Below are positions 34,027 through 46,221 of a stretch of DNA of 64,000 bases, in pieces (positions within the stretch are counted from its first letter, which is position 1; every line of letters starts with the position of its first letter). Position numbers and translations under genes: made by a program. The notes below the pieces were generated by a model. It did no database searches. It was not told the origin of the DNA and was given only the letters and a program-made list of their open reading frames with translations. The DNA comes from Sarcomyxa edulis (Eukaryota > Basidiomycota > Agaricomycetes > Agaricales > Mycenaceae): the NCBI GenBank assembly GCA_009761415.1, contig QUOL01000012.1, positions 62,001 through 126,000 of the forward strand. The letters are read 5' to 3'.

Positions 34027-35697
34027 ATGAAGAATAAGACTCATCGCAGACAGACTTACAATGAAGAGGTCCTACAGGAGGCTGCCAACTATTACCATTC
34101 CGGAGCCTCTATGAATATCTCGGAAATTGCAGGAAAATTCAAAATCCCTCGCACTACTCTCCGCAATCACTGTCTGGGTCTACGTACTACTGCTTGTCAG
34201 GCTCACGAGTCTCAACAGCTTCTCACCCACTACGAGGAGCTTGTTCTCTGTGACTGGATCGACCACTACAGCGAAACAGCACGGCCACACAGCAAACGAA
34301 CATTATCTCGAAAGGTTGAACATCTTTGTGGAAGGCGGCCATCCAAAAAATGGATCGCGAGATTCCTTCGACGTCATCCCAGTATCACCCTTGGGAAGCC
34401 ATCGGACCTTGATCCAAAACGTGCACAAGCCTTCAATCGCACCACGGTCGACGAGCATTTTCGGATCCTCGGTGAAGTGCTGGACAAGCACGGCATTCCC
34501 TGGGAGAACGTCTATAATATGAACGAGAAGGGGTGTCAGCGAGGAGGTGGACGGAAGATACAGGCCCTTAAATACTTCGTGGCTCCTGCTAGAACCCTAA
34601 CCAACGTAAATGGCAGGAGCGGTGCGACGAGATTTTGGACGAGACTGGAGAAGAAATGCGGAAAGAGGACTTCGTCAAGGAATATATGGAAGTTCGAAAG
34701 CAGACATTCTTACAGAATACAATTTCGAAGGCATGGGAGAAGAGTGGTATCTTCCCCTTTAACCCCCAGAACTTCACAGATTACGATTTCGCCCCCAGTG
34801 CAACAGCATCTTCCATTGGCCGAGTTCCCTCTTCCTATCCTATCCACCCTTCATACCACGATTCAGTGGCCGAAGTCTCTAACAACTCAGATGCTGGTGA
34901 CAATTCAGACTCGGACAGTTCAGACAGCAGCAGCGATGAAGACGGCTCGGAGTCAGATGATGACGGTGATGGCGGCGGCAACGGTGACAGCGACGGCGAT
35001 GGTGGTGATAGCAGCGATGTACACGAAGAAGAGGTGGAACCATCTGCAGGCCCTCCAGTGCGTAGCATTGATCAATCGACGGATCGGCTGCCCCTCCATC
35101 TGCAGTAGACGAATCAGCTCTCACTTTCCCTGCTACTACGACCGAATTACGTACCTCTGACAGTAACTCTACGCGCACCTGGCTCCCTCCTCGCATCTTC
35201 GAGTCTTCGACTCTCCGAGTCCGAGTCCCAAACAATGGAGGGGCGACGTACTTCAGCAGAGCATAGGCAGCTGCTTCAGGAGGTTGCAAATCTCAAGGCC
35301 GAGCTTGAAACGGCTGTAGCTCACTGCAAGATGGCGAAAATGGAGATCGACGATCTGCAGAAGAAGTTGAATGGAAAGAGTCAGCGGAAGGGTAAACGCA
35401 GGATGATTGTCACTGACGCACGATGGTTGACTTCAGGACCACAGATGGACCTCTACTATGCAGAGAAGGCTGTTCGAGAGGCTGCAGAGAAGCGGAAAGA
35501 GGAAGCACGAGCAAAAAAAGTCAGCCGAAGCAGAAGTGAGACAAGCCAAAAGAAACGAAGTTGCGGCTACTCACAGCTTCAGCGGCGCAATCTCCTCGAA
35601 GAATAAGGCTGACTTACAGGATCTGGCTCAAGCACTGGACCTTCCAACAAGTGGCAAGAATAAGGAGCTCGTCGCGTCGATCAAGAGTCACACCTAA
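34027..35697 (+). pseudogene. pogo/CENP-B-type (Tc1-mariner) transposase, internally deleted
   Basis: The N-terminus has the psq and CENP-B helix-turn-helix domains (QTYNEEVLQEAANYYHSG, ISEIAGKFKIPRTTLRNH, SKKWIARFLRRHP). It then enters the DDE domain at ENVYNMNEKGCQRGGGRK. At about 34600 it jumps to QRKWQERCDEILDETGEEMR in another frame, so most of the catalytic core (two of the three acidic residues) is missing. The rest is typical of Agaricomycete pogo proteins: EKSGIFPFNPQNF, an Asp/Ser-rich region, a coiled coil (LLQEVANLKAELETAV) and a C-terminal SAP-like motif (KADLQDLAQALDL). At least three further frame changes (near 35108, 35240 and 35560) confirm it is dead. Confidence 0.9.
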
Positions 35698-36185
35698 GGC
35701 CTAAGGCATCAGCTGAAAGCTCAGAAATCGACCAGTGAGGGGGGTTGATGTACCGGCGGCCCATTATCGGGCTTCGAATATTCCTATATAAATCTAAATA
35801 TATAAATTCGTTCGGTTTAGAAAATCGGATTCAGGACGACGATTATCGGCTATCCGAAAGCTCGTGCCAAATAGCACAGTATATAGAGGCACATGTACAG
35901 GCGCATCTAAAAGGTGTCTATGTCTGAAAATCCCAAAAGTATTATACGTGTGAATAATAATGTATATTCCATGTTCTTGTAGTCGTTATTACCTACGATA
36001 TTACATTCCAGAGCGCCATCAAATCGCGCTGCGAGAAATGATCTCATTTTCCTTCATCACTCCATCACCCCAAAGTCAAGCGTTCAAGTGCATTTCTCTT
36101 ACCGATATACGCCCCCAGATCCCAACTAAAAAAACTGCCATTGCTAAACGAGACTCCCTGAGGGGGCAAAATGTCAACGAATTGA
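35698..36185. other. 3' flank of the pogo relic
   Basis: AT-rich, with a tatataaatctaaatatata stretch near 35790. No gene seen. Confidence 0.4.
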
Positions 36186-36450
36186 GAAAGCCCCAAGAAC
36201 CAACAAAGTACAAACTTAGTCCTTCCCGGACAGTCAGTTTCTCGCACGTATATATACTCCCAAAGGAGTAGTGATTGGCAAGAGGGTCGACTATCGTCCA
36301 GTTGGGATGCAGTTGTGAAAAAGCCCCCAGAACCGACAGAACACAAAGTAGTCCTTCCCGGACAGTCAGTTTCTCGCACGTATATATACTCCCAAAGGAG
36401 CAGTGATTGGCAAGAGGGTCGACTATTGTCCAGTTAGGATACAAGTGTAC
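36186..36450 (+). repeat. Two direct copies of a 132-bp unit
   Basis: agtccttcccggacagtcag followed by tttctcgcacgtatatatac and tcccaaaggag starts at 36218 and again at 36350. The copies differ by a few substitutions and the segment before them (agaacc[a/g]ac) is shared too. This explains the repeated antisense peptide frames here. Confidence 0.92.
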
Positions 36451-36971
36451 GGGCCCCGTACAAGACAGGGCAGAAAGCAACCATCCGCAGTTGAGCAGGT
36501 TTATATATAATTTCCCAGCGCACGGACCTTGACAGATACTTGAAAACCTAAATCGGGATATTTTGGAAACATCTTGAAATCCCAAAGATCTTGTGATTTT
36601 GGTGATTTTTCTTTGATTTCTCTGTGATATTTGGACTTTTCACTTGTCTGAATCTTGAGGAAAGCTATCTAAAATGGGATTATTCTAATGCGAAACCCGG
36701 TTAACAAGAAAAACCCCGGTTACCTCTTTGTCCTTATACAGCAACCCCTCTACGATTATGCATGTCTGGTACGAGTAAGTAGACTATCAGTGTATCACGA
36801 ACTAAGCAAGATATGTGAGAGACAAGATCAAAAGAAAGTGCTACATGTCTAAGATAGAACCCGTTAACTATCAAGAGGACATTTTGCCCGATTACTATGG
36901 CCTTCTGCCCGACAGAGCCCGCATCTTCGTCTCTTTGCAGGTGGCTTGTTCACTGTTCCAGTATCGCGAGC
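36451..36971. other. Intergenic region
   Basis: No gene. Short words such as cccggtta recur at 36698 and 36714. It precedes the 3' end of the MULE transposase. Confidence 0.4.
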
Positions 36972-39282
36972 CTAGCTAGCCATCAAAGCATAGTGTCTGC
37001 GGTGTGAGCCATTAGATTTAGGACCACCCCCACGAGGTGAACCTTCACTTGGCCCTGTGATGCGTCCAGTTCGTGGTCTTCCTTTGTGCAATAGAAGAGG
37101 GGGATCGTGGATACGACTTCGTTGAATCTCAGCTTGTTCATCCTTCCTGCGAGTATATTTATGAGCTTCCAGATCTGGGTCCTCCACGAAGACAATAACT
37201 CACTGGTGCTTTCGTAGACTGTCGAGAAGAGTGTCCAATTGCTCTTGAGTTTGGACATTAGCTAGATATGGCCGAAGGGCAGCTTGAGCTTCACGGTATA
37301 CCTAACGGCTTCCAATAGTCTGAATTTTGGGAGGCGGAGTGTTCTCTCCTCTGTAGTTCAACGCGTAATCGAGTGGATTAGAAGTGAGAGATGACGAGAG
37401 GATTTCGGAGCTCAAGGAAATATATTCGGGCTTGACGGTACGGGCCATCGTAACAGCATGCATTGTGCCTACATTCAGAGAAGGATCCTGATACCATCTA
37501 GTAAAAGTCAGTACATGTCGCGGTGTATATGTAACGAGATCAGTCGAACCTGGGACGATGATGAGAGCGAGATGAAATTGTAGACCCTGAATTTTGGTCC
37601 AAGCTTGGAAAAAGTGACGACACGGTAGACCGAGATTGAGTCCCATGCAACAATCACATATATAGCACCCATCACGAAGAATGGCGAGATGATGTATAGC
37701 GCCCGTTGAACTATGCACAATTCGGAGTAAATGGAGGACTTCTAGGCCTCGTGTGGTGATGAGACGCAGAAACCACTTCGTGCCTATGTATGCGTTATCA
37801 TTCTCAAAAGAGTTGAGCATGCACTGATATTGTAAAGAAGACTTAAGATCAACCGCACAAAGGTACACATATAGGTAGGAATAACTCACATTCTCCTCGT
37901 TGTTGACCCACTCATAGCCCGGTTCTTCTGCCATATCTTGTACAGCAAAATCCTCCTAATGTTCGGTATATTCATCGGATCACAGCTTATCGAGTGAGAT
38001 ATTTCAACGGCGTACCCATTTTTTGATACCAGGTGGACGTTGGATTGTTTCGGTGCGGTAGAATAGACTGTCTTGCATCTGCTTGTGTACTCTCGTACTT
38101 AGTTGCTTGAGGAGTGGTGCAAACAAAGATTCCAAGTTTGAATTGTGGTGACGACGCGATGCCTATGAAGATATATCAGCATTAACATTGATGAGAAAAC
38201 TTGCAACGGATTTACCTCTTTGACTTGTACCATATCTCTTGTGGTTTGTTCAGTGGTGAGGTCGTTCAGCGCATCAAACAGCTGCAGTAAAGTTTTCTTT
38301 GGGCCACCTAACGATTGATTAATGCGGTTTTCGACTTCGACCCGACCATTGGTCCTGACCCCGGCAGTAAAGACAGTGCTTATCCAAGCCCAGGCCCACC
38401 GTTCACGGTGACGATAGAGCTTCTCTTCGAGATAGTCCTTTGCTGATGGAAAACGAGAAACAAGGCGAGACCACAGGCGGTCAAATTTTTCTGGAGATAC
38501 AGCACGGTACATGGTCCAAAAATCTCGCGTAAAGTCAACGTAAAGTCCTGCCACTCTGGGCCGAGAGCGGAATGGTGGTTCACCGTGACATTATCTTTGA
38601 GATGGAACAAACAATAAAGGTGCAGTGCGGTAGGCATTGGCTGACTGATAGATGAAATGAGTGAAGGATGATGCCGATCGGAAACAACTACTTCTGCTGG
38701 TCGTCCCGCAGACTCGAGATGTCGCTGGAATACCCAGGTGTGGGTGGCGGTATCCTCTGTGCGATGGAATGCGTACCAGATATTCCGCGATCTTCCAAAG
38801 TTATCGATGACGATGCCAATGTTCAAGGGATATCCATACTGGTTGCGGTTGTAGGTGTCGTCGTTTATTAGGACATCATAGTAGCGCTGCGTTAGCTGTG
38901 CCTGGGTAGGGGACTGCCACCAGAGACCAATAACAGTTTTATTTTCATCGAGCCGTAGGTCAAACACCCAGCCATGCTCTTGGTCGATCTTCTCCCGTAA
39001 ACTCGCAAGAATGGCGGAGACGTCACCACCTAGTGCGTCGATCTCTTGACGTGCGTCGCTTCGCGACGCGTTTATCAGGTTTGTAACTTGACGTGGCTCG
39101 AGAGGATGGCCTGGAAATTTATCGAGGAGTATCTTTGAAATGTGGTCACGAGAGAATTTTCCGTAACTAGAGTACTGATCGATGTGGACAACGTCTTTAT
39201 GAATATATTCACCTAGAGTAGAACTAAGATACGTGCATAGGTAAGTATCAGATAGATAAATAAGAGATAGTATGAAGCTCAC
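36972..39282 (-). pseudogene. Mutator-like (MULE) transposase with SWIM zinc finger
   Basis: From the right, the N-terminal region holds SRDHISKILLDKFPGHPLEP, then the MULE domain: VLINDDTYNRNQYGYPLNIG (first Asp), EVVVSDRHHPSLISS (second Asp) and LYCLFHLKDNV. It continues with GVRTNGRVEVENRINQSLG (catalytic Glu). A SWIM-type CxCxnCxH finger follows (YICDCCMGLNLGLPCRHFF), then the characteristic end KGRPRTGRITGPSEGSPRGG and YALMAS with a stop. The frame is broken at 38528-38547, where an 11-bp insertion made of a 9-bp duplication plus two bases shifts the frame inside WQDFTRDFWTMYRAV. Several introns interrupt the 3' half. MULEs make 9-bp target duplications and carry TIRs; none was located here. 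Apart from the insertion the coding sequence looks well preserved. Confidence 0.88.
38528..38547 (+). other. Perfect 9-bp duplication (cgtaaagtc-aa-cgtaaagtc), possible excision footprint
   Basis: Removing cgtaaagtc+aa restores the transposase frame across DFTRDFW. Nine-bp duplications are the target-site size of MULE elements, so this may be the footprint left when another MULE-type insertion excised. Confidence 0.85.
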
Positions 39283-41397
39283 CTCAGTCGTTGTGTGGAC
39301 AACGTCTGAGGTGTATCGGGTTGGTATCGGGAAAATACACTTCTTATAGTTATACTGAAAGATATCGGAAAGAGATCCGTAAAATCCCAGGTAAATTTAC
39401 CTGGGTCCCGAAGTCTGTTACAAAGAATATTCTACAATAAAGGTATAGTAGAGGTACAGGATTTGTGGCAAAGGGGAGGAATGGAGAGGATCAGTGTATA
39501 CTCATACTGCATATGGATATCGCGGCCTTGCCGGCCGGGCGTCTGTCGGCGTCTGTTGCGTGATGGGACTGACGCAGCTTGGGATTCCAACATCTTATTA
39601 GCCTTGGGAACGCTCGCCGTCCATACGTCCTCAATATATTCTTCATACAATATGGCGACCACCTTGCAAGAGCATACATGGTGATCCAAGATCCGGCAAT
39701 TATTCTCCGATATTCCGATCCTCCGCAAGGGCAAAGGCCGCAAAGCTGACTTTCCCGAATTTGCTGATGTCGCAGACGATCGCTGCCAGTGTTGCTTCTT
39801 CGGTTGGACATTGGATATTATATTGGTGCCGGTGGAGACGTAGAGACTTAGAGATGACTATCAGGATGAACACTGCATAGGTTCGAGTGTTAGAGACTGA
39901 ACCAAACTTCGAAGACTGTCAGTGTCATGTAAGTACTTGCTTACACGGTTGCTGTTTGACGTATCAGCGTTAGGGCAAGGTTGGGGCAAGGTATATAATC
40001 TTTTTTTCCTGAGGACTTTTGAGAGTATAATTGCGATCGCCAGTCAGATAGTGGTTAAATAAAGAGAACAGAGGAATCGGAATTGCCATCCGAGCTAAAT
40101 TTCGATACGCGTGACTGACACGTCGCGTTCAAGTCGCGTCGACTTGCAATCAAGTTCAGCATCGGCATTACTTACGCGAGGGGGAACTCTGAATACATGC
40201 ATATCTATGAGAGACTGATACAATACCGTTCAGATGTAGACAACTACAACTCTGGTACCTTTTCCGTCAATCGGTGGAATAACAGTTTGACACGCTGACC
40301 CAACGCTGACCCTATGAGCGCACGGCTAGCCCTTTCCTCCTGCATGTCCCATACAGGCGTTCCAAAACTTATTGAAGCCCAGTCTAGCGCTCCATTTACT
40401 GCGACCCTCTTGACCAGACGTTGTCCGTCAAAGTACCGACTCGAGATTTCTGTTCAGCTCTCGATTGAAGATCCTCCAGACGATCTGTATCCCGACGAAG
40501 TCAAATATTACGAGATACGAGTTTAGTATTAAAAGTACGTAGCCTGCGACCCTCTCGTCTAAGCTACATAGCACACTTGACCCTCGGGATAGTTGACCAG
40601 GGTTGTGAGTAGTCTCTGGCAGAGACAAAGGATAAACAGTATCACTTGCAAGCCAGTCGCGCGCCCTTCCGCCTCCAAATTTGGCTACACAGGAACATAC
40701 AGACAATTTATGTAGTCAATGACTCAATCTGAATACAGATACATTCTCCAGCCATATTGCCTGAGAGCATGTTACTCGGAGACGAGCAGGACACAGTCTC
40801 TCGCAAGGAAAAAAACCTGTTCACTAATTCCGCACCCATGCACAGTATATAGGCAAGGAGCTCCAAGACATGTAGTTGATCTCATCGATCGAGAAACACA
40901 ATTCAGAGCTTGAAACTCGGAGAGCATGAGCGCAGGAAGTGACAGTGGCGGTGCTCTTTTATGTTTATTTGGGCACCAATTGCATCCAAGAGAGAATTTC
41001 CTGCCCCTGGCTAAGACCAATTTGGCCGGACCCCAATCAATTTGCATTGGCCAGATCAAACTTGGCCAACATGGTTTGGTAAGGTCGTGGCTAAGTTAGC
41101 CATGGTGATCGAGTTCGAGCAAGCACCAATCACTGCGGTCCCCCAAAACTGTCCGAGTCTGGAAAGGCCTGAGGAAAGTTGATGTGCGTGGACAATCCCG
41201 ATCACTGGACAGGAGGAGGATCCAAATCCATGCAGGCTTCGGAATGCGTCCCGCATTCGTACTTTGCCCGGAGTGCGGATTCTCTTCTATCCAGGACTGT
41301 CAGAGTGCCGGGCAGTCACCTTTTCAGGTCCAGGCAGGTATGTAAAGACAGCAATCCAGTCGAGGCAGGCATCAAGGCAGGTACAACCAATATTATT
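39283..41397. other. About 2.1 kb without a supported gene
   Basis: It contains a perfect 20-bp palindrome (39386-39405), overlapping short frames around 39430-39810 that may be the eroded 5' part or flank of the MULE element, and transposon-end-like words (ccccaaaactgtccg...ggaaaggcctg) at 41125-41175. The latter resemble 10022-10080. Confidence 0.4.
39386..39405. repeat. Perfect 20-bp palindrome
   Basis: cccaggtaaatttacctggg reads the same on both strands. It lies about 100 bp from the start of the MULE coding region. Confidence 0.95.
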
Positions 41398-41757
41398 TAA
41401 ATAAACTAAAATAGACCTGCTATACGATAGATGGATAGGATGGATAGAACAGCCGTACCGGATCCCTCTATGTACCTAGGCAATAAGGCTTAAGACTGAT
41501 ATCGACACGAGACAGATATGTGAGATCGTGGAATTCGCTTCGCGTCTACATATATGATAAATCCGTGAGATAGAGGATGAAAGCCAACAAGAGAAGTCTA
41601 CTCACTGACAGTTTGTACAAACAATGACCTGCTAGAAACTGTTGAATCATAATTCGCTCGTATCGTTTTGGATTCCGCCGCAGGCTGTCAACGTAGATAA
41701 ATGAGTATCTAGAAGGAAATATAAATCGAAGACTCACAATAGCATGCAAGTCATCAC
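41398..41757 (-). repeat. Dispersed repeat, copy B (inverted relative to copy A)
   Basis: On the minus strand this matches 11214-11573 almost end to end, including gtgatgacttgcatgctatt, aatccaaaacgatac, ctatctcacgg, gcctaggtacatagagggat and the tagtttatt tail. Flanks outside the two copies do not match, which fixes the repeat ends to within a few bases. Confidence 0.85.
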
Positions 41758-42239
41758 CCTAAAACATACCTTTCACCCTCGAGCGGCTGTCAGCCCAACC
41801 GCCCCTGGGTGTCTTCCTTTCGCAAGGTTTATGTTCGAGATGTCGCTTGGGTCTGTCCTTCTTCTACGACTTGGATGAACATGAGAAAAGGACTTGGGAA
41901 AAAGCAGAAAGCTAGAGATTAGGAGGACGCACTTGAGTGAACATTTTCGAGGCAACGATGCAGAGTACTTGAAGTTGTCGTGGACGGTTGCGAAACACAG
42001 TGATGTGGATGACCGCATCTCACAGCGAGAAGTATTGTATGTACTGCCTGGCGGCGGCAACGTGACAAAATCGTTCTGACATCACTCACCCCCCACAGCT
42101 GCAGACTAGATGGAATCTCCTGGATGAATATGAAGACTGCTGGCCAGTCCGCGACATGCTGAAATTGCAACTGGAGTAATTATGTGTTCGAGTCAGCTCG
42201 GACATCAAAGGACAAGGATGTAGGCAAACGTGTGAGACA
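41758..42239. other. Unassigned sequence downstream of the chitin synthase relic
   Basis: Chitin synthase similarity has ended. Minus-strand frames here (for example [17 protein letters not shown]) do not match the rest of the catalytic domain, so the gene appears to be joined to unrelated DNA near 42240-42310. Confidence 0.45.
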
Positions 42240-45200
42240 TGGCAGTAGCTAATGTAATGTTGGTGGAATGGATCAGTGGTGAATCGAGAAAAGGGTTCTC
42301 TTCTCTTATTATATGGAAACTTGATAATCTTGAGTCCGACCTTGCCGTAGTTCGACGCCTTGGAGCCTTTACCTACCGATTTGAACAACAACGGGTCTGG
42401 ATTCGGGTCAATCCCAAGAATATCCATAACGATCCGCGGCGCTGTTCGATCGTTGCCACTACCGATGATGTTACCGTCGCAAATGATGAAGATTGATTTG
42501 CGTTTGTCGTCGTAGTTGAGGGCAGCAAGAGAATCGATGGTACGCCGCAGTGAGTCTTCATCCTCGGTATAGCAAGGAACCTGACATAGAACGAATTTAT
42601 CCTGCAACTCGGGAGACCTTTTGCTGGTTAATTGCAAGGCCGCCAAGACTATCCCGAGTACGAAATGTCAATCCCCGATCCATCGGAGGCAGTAGATACA
42701 AGACTCACACTTCAGTCCCATGGAAGTCATTAGAATTCCAGACATGACGAGTAGTATATAATTCTGGGCCTGACATCTTGCGCTCTTCCTGAAATCAACT
42801 TCGCCGAGGTAAAACACATTGTTCAGGCAGTCCATATTCTGCGCCACCGCTGTCGAGTCGAGAGTCTTCAACACCTTGTTCAACGCTTTAGTGATGTCTT
42901 TCCCCGCTCGTTCCTGGAAGACGTCGGTGATATCCGTATCTAGGAATTGGTAGGCTGTATTGCTACTTTGAACGGTGATGGTATTGAAATAATCCGTCAA
43001 GTCGTACAGACCAGTGTCATAGACTGCCCAGATCCTATACAATAATTGTACCGTCAAATTGACGCAAGAAAATGATTGCTGACCAACTTACTTTGCGATA
43101 TCGTCGTCGGCTGCATATGTAGAGATTGTCGACTTCGACCAAACCAAGGGACCTTTGTAATAGTTCTTCATTTTCGGCTGGAATGTGGAGGTGTACCAAT
43201 CGTCGTCCTGAAGCTCTGAGGTAGTCGTCTGGAGTTGACCAGAAGTGTGGATAGATTGCGGCACATCGTCCGTAAAGTTGTTGTAGGTCAGGGTAAGACT
43301 GCCATCGGTGACGAGGTCGGGACATCCCAGAACCAAAGGCGGTGGGAAGTAATACGTCAAGTCTTGCCCGGCGAGGACGTCCAGCGTATCTGCACTATTA
43401 CTCGCGACCCCGGTTACAGGACTGCTATGATCACCGAACACGAAGTTACCCAAAGCCAGAAGCGTCGCGTGCGACTCGACGGCACTTCCTCGACAGTGTT
43501 GGGGGCCTCCCTGACGATGAGCCCGCCCGCTTCTTTTGTCGCCGGCAACGCAGGGACTCCACTTGAGTCTCCAGGACCCACTTTCGCATCCCATTCTGAA
43601 CCCCAAGCTTCGTCACCCTCCTCCTGAGGGGTAAAACCTTCCCCATTGGTTGTGTTGGGCGTGCGAAGACCACCCATGCTATCAGGACCGTTCGGATTAG
43701 GTTCCTGGTAATTCGTCCCGTTGGTTCCGCTTCGATTTATAAGGTTGTCCGCGCTTTCACCGAGGTATGCTCCCTGCAGTACTAAACCCTGTTCTTGATG
43801 AGTGTATTCAGTATTATCGTCAGGAACAGCACTCTCGTCATCATCATCCTCTCTCGACGCCTTCTTCATTTCCTTCTCCACATTTCGAAGACCATCCTCG
43901 ACCATCTTCCAGGCTGAGTAAGACAGCCAGATCAGTCGATGCCCAACTGAGAAATCTATCCCGTCCTGCCATCCATTGGCCCTGGCACATTGCGTGATTC
44001 TCTCTAGCTCAGAACCTCGCATGGTAGGCACGTATCGATCACAGAAGGCGCCTTGTTCGAAATCGGCAACATACTCGACGCTCCTGCGGGAGGCAATGTC
44101 GGGCAGGAGCAGCGATCGTATCTGCGCCTTGACCCTCCGCTTATCGAAAGAGTTGGGAGAGCCCGAGTCGTTCGGCCGGATGCATGAGATGGTCCATAGA
44201 CGCATCCGATCGAGTTTGGAAAAGATCTCGGAGAGCGTATAATTGATTTGGGCAGTTACTGGGTAAGTTTTGTCGGGGTCGAGGCGAGGGTGGTCGTCAC
44301 TGGCAGGAGGGAGTGTGTTGTCTGGGGACATTACGGGGGTGACTTGGCGTAAAGGTCGAGACGATACCTGTGCTTGAACGATTATGTTTTCGTCCATGTT
44401 GTGCTCCTCAGCTGCTAGACTGGGGCCTGACAACAATGTGGCGACAAAGCCGTCTGTCGAGTTACGGAGCAATGAAACAAAAGCGGAATCGAGCAGGTCG
44501 CAATCCTTCTCGATGAAGTCGGTAGCATCGTAAGTGAAAGAGCCGGCGTAATGATTGATACCGAAAAAGTTTTTGTCGGATGCACCTGCCATTGTAGGAC
44601 TAGCGACGAACGACGCATGAACACTGAACTTGGACATGAGTTCCTGTAGTAGGTCCTCATCCCTGTGTTAGCCTGCCTTTCCAGCCTTGAAAGACGAGCA
44701 CGCTCTATTTACGACCCCAAGGAGGCCAGGCTTTCGCTGTGATCTTTCGCTTAGTTGAGCACCTCGTAGAAGTTCAATGCATGCCGAATTATCCCTAGTA
44801 GCGATAGACGGCAAAGGCACCCCATCTCCGGACACTTGACCGTTATATCCAACACCATCTTCGAACGTATTTCGCAAAACGTAAGAATGTAATAGCTCAT
44901 CTGCGAAGTTGATGCAGAATTCGTCAAATCCATTTTGACCATAAGCGGAGATGAGCGGGGCAGTCCCTGTGAAAGACATGGACCCGGTACCCGCAGGCCC
45001 ACGGGTCTGGAACCCCGGCTGGTCCAGCACGGCAATCTGAGTTGGAGGCGGCGGGTCCTTGGAACTGGGAGCTAATCGATGGTTGGCGGTGTCGACGACA
45101 AATGCGAAGAGAATGGCATAAAGATCTTGTACGAAATGGCTTCGGTGGACTGCACTCTGCTCTGCGCTGAGGAAAACGGTGTACAGCTCTTTACGAACGT

Positions 45201-46221
45201 AACTGGTCTTGTTGGTGAGAATTTGTCCTAGATCCTCGGATGAGACGCCCAGAAGACGCGCAACTTGGTCAAGGACCTGTGGGTTGGAGACATAAGCGGA
45301 TATGTCGTGAGCGTCTCCGTCGTGAAACTGAAGGTTCCCTAGGAGGAGGATAGCGACTAGAAGGCCAAAAATGGAGGCCTGGTGCTTCGGTTTGAAACCC
45401 AATATTCTCATGGAGGCACGTAACTCAGTCATGCCTATAGGATCGTCACTGAACGGACCTGACGGCAGGCGGTAGCACCCTGAAGACGCCAACAGCGCAT
45501 AGTCAGAGGGATCCTCTAAGTTAAAAGTGTCACGTTCTGATGACGTAGCACCGGCGAGGAATTGATAAAAGACGTAGTATGAGCGTTCTTCGTTGGAAAG
45601 ATAGGTGAGACGCAATTTGTCAAGACCATATGTCAAGACCTTGGCAGAATTGATACGGCCACGGTCATTGAAGTGAAGCTCGATGTAACGGCTGTGTCGT
45701 GATGCGTTGGGATTCATGAGTGTTTTGGAATTCCAGAAGGAGTCTAGAAGAGAGCCGAGGGCCTTGATCTGTTCAGCTACTTTCCCCTCCTTTTTCGAGT
45801 GCGTCGAGAATAAAAGGAATATTAGTATAGGCTACAACAGTCGAGTTGTGGAGACGCACCGTGCAACTACAGCCTGGGATTCATTCCGCCTTCTCATGAG
45901 CAAATACACCTTGGCTGCGAGTTCATACAAATGGGGCTGCTACGGTTTCGGCGAGTCGACCATGGGCAAACTCGTATCCTTGTAACACCGTTCTTCATAT
46001 TCCCTCGCACTGACATCGTTGACGTTTGCGAGTGTTTTGTGAGGGTTAACGACGATGAGATGGGTCGTCCCCAGTCTTGTGTATGGTTAATCTGCGCGGA
46101 AACGAGCTTGAAGAACGGAGAGAATGGCGTCGTCAGATGGATATATGGTTGCTGAGCCAGAGGAAGACACAAGGTCGACGAGGTCGCCCGAACTAATTGC
46201 CTGCGTAGTATTAGAGGCCAT
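42240..46221 (-). pseudogene. Myosin-motor chitin synthase (class V type), decayed and truncated
   Basis: In order on the minus strand there is an N-terminal motor part (ASNTTQAISSGDLVDLVSSS to YELAAKVYLLMRRRNESQ), then the motor body (SKTLMNPNASRHSRYIELHF, GLDKLRLTYLSNEERSYYVF, QNGFDEFCINFADELLHSYV, FFGINHYAGSFTYDATDFIE). The cytochrome b5-like/linker region follows (DTLDVLAGQDLTYYFPPPLV, QFLDTDITDVFQERAGKDIT), then the start of the glycosyltransferase ([40 protein letters not shown]). Damage: TAA at 46087-46089, TAG at 45940-45942, TAA at 44668-44670, loss of the exon with the motor P-loop near 45830, a deletion fusing FWLW to GNFVFGDHS near 43450, and loss of the catalytic C-terminus after about 42300. 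It is head-to-head with the coatomer relic. Confidence 0.92.

Noticed and set aside
34835..35289. Minus-strand frames with Ser/His/Arg runs opposite the pogo relic
   Set aside because: They mirror the Asp/Ser-rich linker of the plus-strand transposase.
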